Below are positions 6,246-7,011 of a stretch of 7,011 bases of DNA, one piece after another (the first letter of the stretch is position 1; the number at the start of each line of letters is the position of its first letter). Both the position numbers and the translations under genes were made by a program. This DNA is from an uncultured Collinsella sp. (GTDB taxonomy: Bacteria > Actinomycetota > Coriobacteriia > Coriobacteriales > Coriobacteriaceae), in contig USNX01000062.1 in assembly GCA_900556205.1 (NCBI GenBank), forward strand, positions 1 to 7,011, written 5' to 3'. Below the pieces are notes generated by a model that did no database searches, was not told the origin of the DNA, and saw nothing but the letters and a program-made list of their open reading frames with translations.

Positions 6246-6250
6246 GCATT

Positions 6251-7011
6251 ATGGACCTGACGCTTTGTGGGCAATCCGCCTTTAACTATTGCCGCATCCC
6301 GCCGCAGGTATTAGGCCTTTACCCCGCCATTAGCCTTGGCAATATGGATCGCAGATGTTGTGGCCTCGGAAGTCATGCAGTTGTAAAAGACCTGCTTCAC
6401 GCACCACTTCACAGGCTTGTATTCACTCGGGCACAATCCGGGTCGCGAAGCCTGTTTAAATCGCACCTCCTGACCCAAGAACCACCTCCGGGGTCGTTTA
6501 GGCAGACTGAACATAGGTTTGATGTCACGTCACCGGAGTTCACGCTGCTCAACCTTGCTACGCAGGTTTCACGCAACCAGTTACTCATGGCTTGCTACGA
6601 GATGTGCGGCTCCTTTGCAGTGTTTAAGCCCTGCGAGCGAACGCAACAACAACTCGATGAAGCTATTTCGCTTAAGTTCATTCCACCCAACTGCGGGTGG
6701 GAGCGAGTTAACGACACCAAGGGCAATGACACCAACTTGTGGAAGCGCACGCCGCTTCTTACCGCAACGGATATCGCCGCGTTCGCCAAGCAAGCCGCAG
6801 GCCTGCGCGGCGTCAAACAACTGCGCTGGGCGGCCGAGCACATGACGGGGCAGGCCGCCTCGCCCTTCGAAGTACAGACCTCCATGCTTATCTCGCTCCC
6901 CCGCGACGAGGGCGGCCAGGGCATCGAGATCGCCAACAACGCGCGCATCCCGCTCAGTGAAGCCGCACGTTCGCTGTATGACAAAACCTGCTGCTACGCC
7001 GATATCCTCAT
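6251..7011 (+). CDS. Hypothetical protein, possibly PD-(D/E)XK nuclease-like; 3' end outside window
   Basis: The frame is open from the ATG at 6251 to the window edge (253 residues and 2 nt) with a strong ribosome binding site. The first part (1-90) is not recognised and has several cysteines, including Cys36 and Cys37. The segment DVTSPEFTLLNLATQVSRNQLLMACYEMCG (91-120, seen as a helix-rich block) and the region after it resemble, from memory, uncharacterised proteins found in many copies in Collinsella and relatives. Later, SPFE (204-207) is followed by a hydrophobic stretch, an NNARIPL segment (229-235) and CYADIL (248-253). The spacing of Glu207 and Asp251 recalls the first acidic residues of DUF559/Vsr-like endonuclease folds. 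The decisive ExK part would lie beyond the edge, so nuclease activity is unproven. There is no signal peptide or obvious membrane segment. Codon use in the first half is less GC-rich than in the neighbours, consistent with an accessory gene. That this is a real gene is likely; the fold is tentative. Confidence -1.
   Translation, partial: MDLTLCGQSAFNYCRIPPQVLGLYPAISLGNMDRRCCGLGSHAVVKDLLHAPLHRLVFTRAQSGSRSLFKSHLLTQEPPPGSFRQTEHRFDVTSPEFTLLNLATQVSRNQLLMACYEMCGSFAVFKPCERTQQQLDEAISLKFIPPNCGWERVNDTKGNDTNLWKRTPLLTATDIAAFAKQAAGLRGVKQLRWAAEHMTGQAASPFEVQTSMLISLPRDEGGQGIEIANNARIPLSEAARSLYDKTCCYADIL

Larger units (their letters stand above)
5893..6250. other. Non-coding intergenic region, lower GC
   Basis: This 358-bp stretch between the pyk terminator and the next gene has no convincing gene. 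A 115-codon minus-strand open frame (5927-6274) crosses it, but it has no recognised domain and runs through the inverted repeat at 6072-6197. AACCA (6053-6057) and TGGTT (6066-6070) make a small inverted repeat beside the large one. No good promoter for the gene at 6251 was found; TTGACG at 6199-6204 resembles a -35 box but has no matching -10 box. Confidence -1.

Noticed and set aside
5927..6274. 115-codon minus-strand open frame
   Set aside because: It spans the inverted-repeat element and the start of the gene at 6251, with no recognisable domain. It may be annotated as a hypothetical protein elsewhere but is probably a by-product of the repeat.
6311..6514. 67-codon minus-strand open frame
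   Set aside because: It is antisense to the clean plus-strand frame from 6251 that has a near-ideal ribosome binding site.
1..7011. CRISPR array, tRNA, rRNA or insertion sequence
   Set aside because: No regularly spaced direct repeats, no tRNA or rRNA signatures and no transposase frame were seen on either strand.

Overview
This window looks like chromosomal DNA from a high-GC Gram-positive bacterium. It is most like a gut Coriobacteriia such as Collinsella: GC-rich codons, strong purine-rich ribosome binding sites, and a right-hand protein that resembles, from memory, a family frequent in Collinsella genomes. The genus is an inference; no database search was possible.

Layout, left to right. 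(1) Positions 1-998, minus strand: the N-terminal 332 residues of the ribosome-assembly GTPase RsgA, which runs off the left edge. The frame stays open to the edge, and its GTP-binding motifs occur in the circularly permuted order typical of the family. (2) Positions 999-1243: an intergenic stretch with a strong rho-independent terminator facing the minus strand and a separate long inverted repeat. (3) Positions 1244-3925, minus strand: a complete 893-residue SERCA/PMCA-like calcium P-type ATPase. (4) Positions 3926-4366: a 441-bp divergent intergenic region. On the ATPase side, two hairpins would lie in the mRNA leader, and one pairs with the ATPase Shine-Dalgarno sequence. On the other side is an AT-rich region with repeated ACGGT/ACCGT motifs, an AAAACGTTTT palindrome and a perfect TATAAT box. 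(5) Positions 4367-5827, plus strand: complete pyruvate kinase, followed by a strong terminator. (6) Positions 5893-6250: non-coding, dominated by a large imperfect inverted repeat with about 27-bp arms. (7) Positions 6251-7011, plus strand: the first 253 residues of a hypothetical protein with a possible PD-(D/E)XK nuclease-like C-terminal region, cut by the right edge.

RsgA, the calcium pump and pyruvate kinase are housekeeping genes and seem to be separate transcription units, not one pathway. Pyruvate kinase makes ATP at the end of glycolysis, the pump uses ATP to export calcium, and RsgA matures the 30S ribosomal subunit. I see no clear new multi-gene system. The most interesting parts are non-coding: the Shine-Dalgarno-occluding leader of the calcium pump, the long inverted repeat after it, and the inverted-repeat element next to the hypothetical gene. 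Two very long open frames antisense to the pump and the kinase are judged to be shadows.
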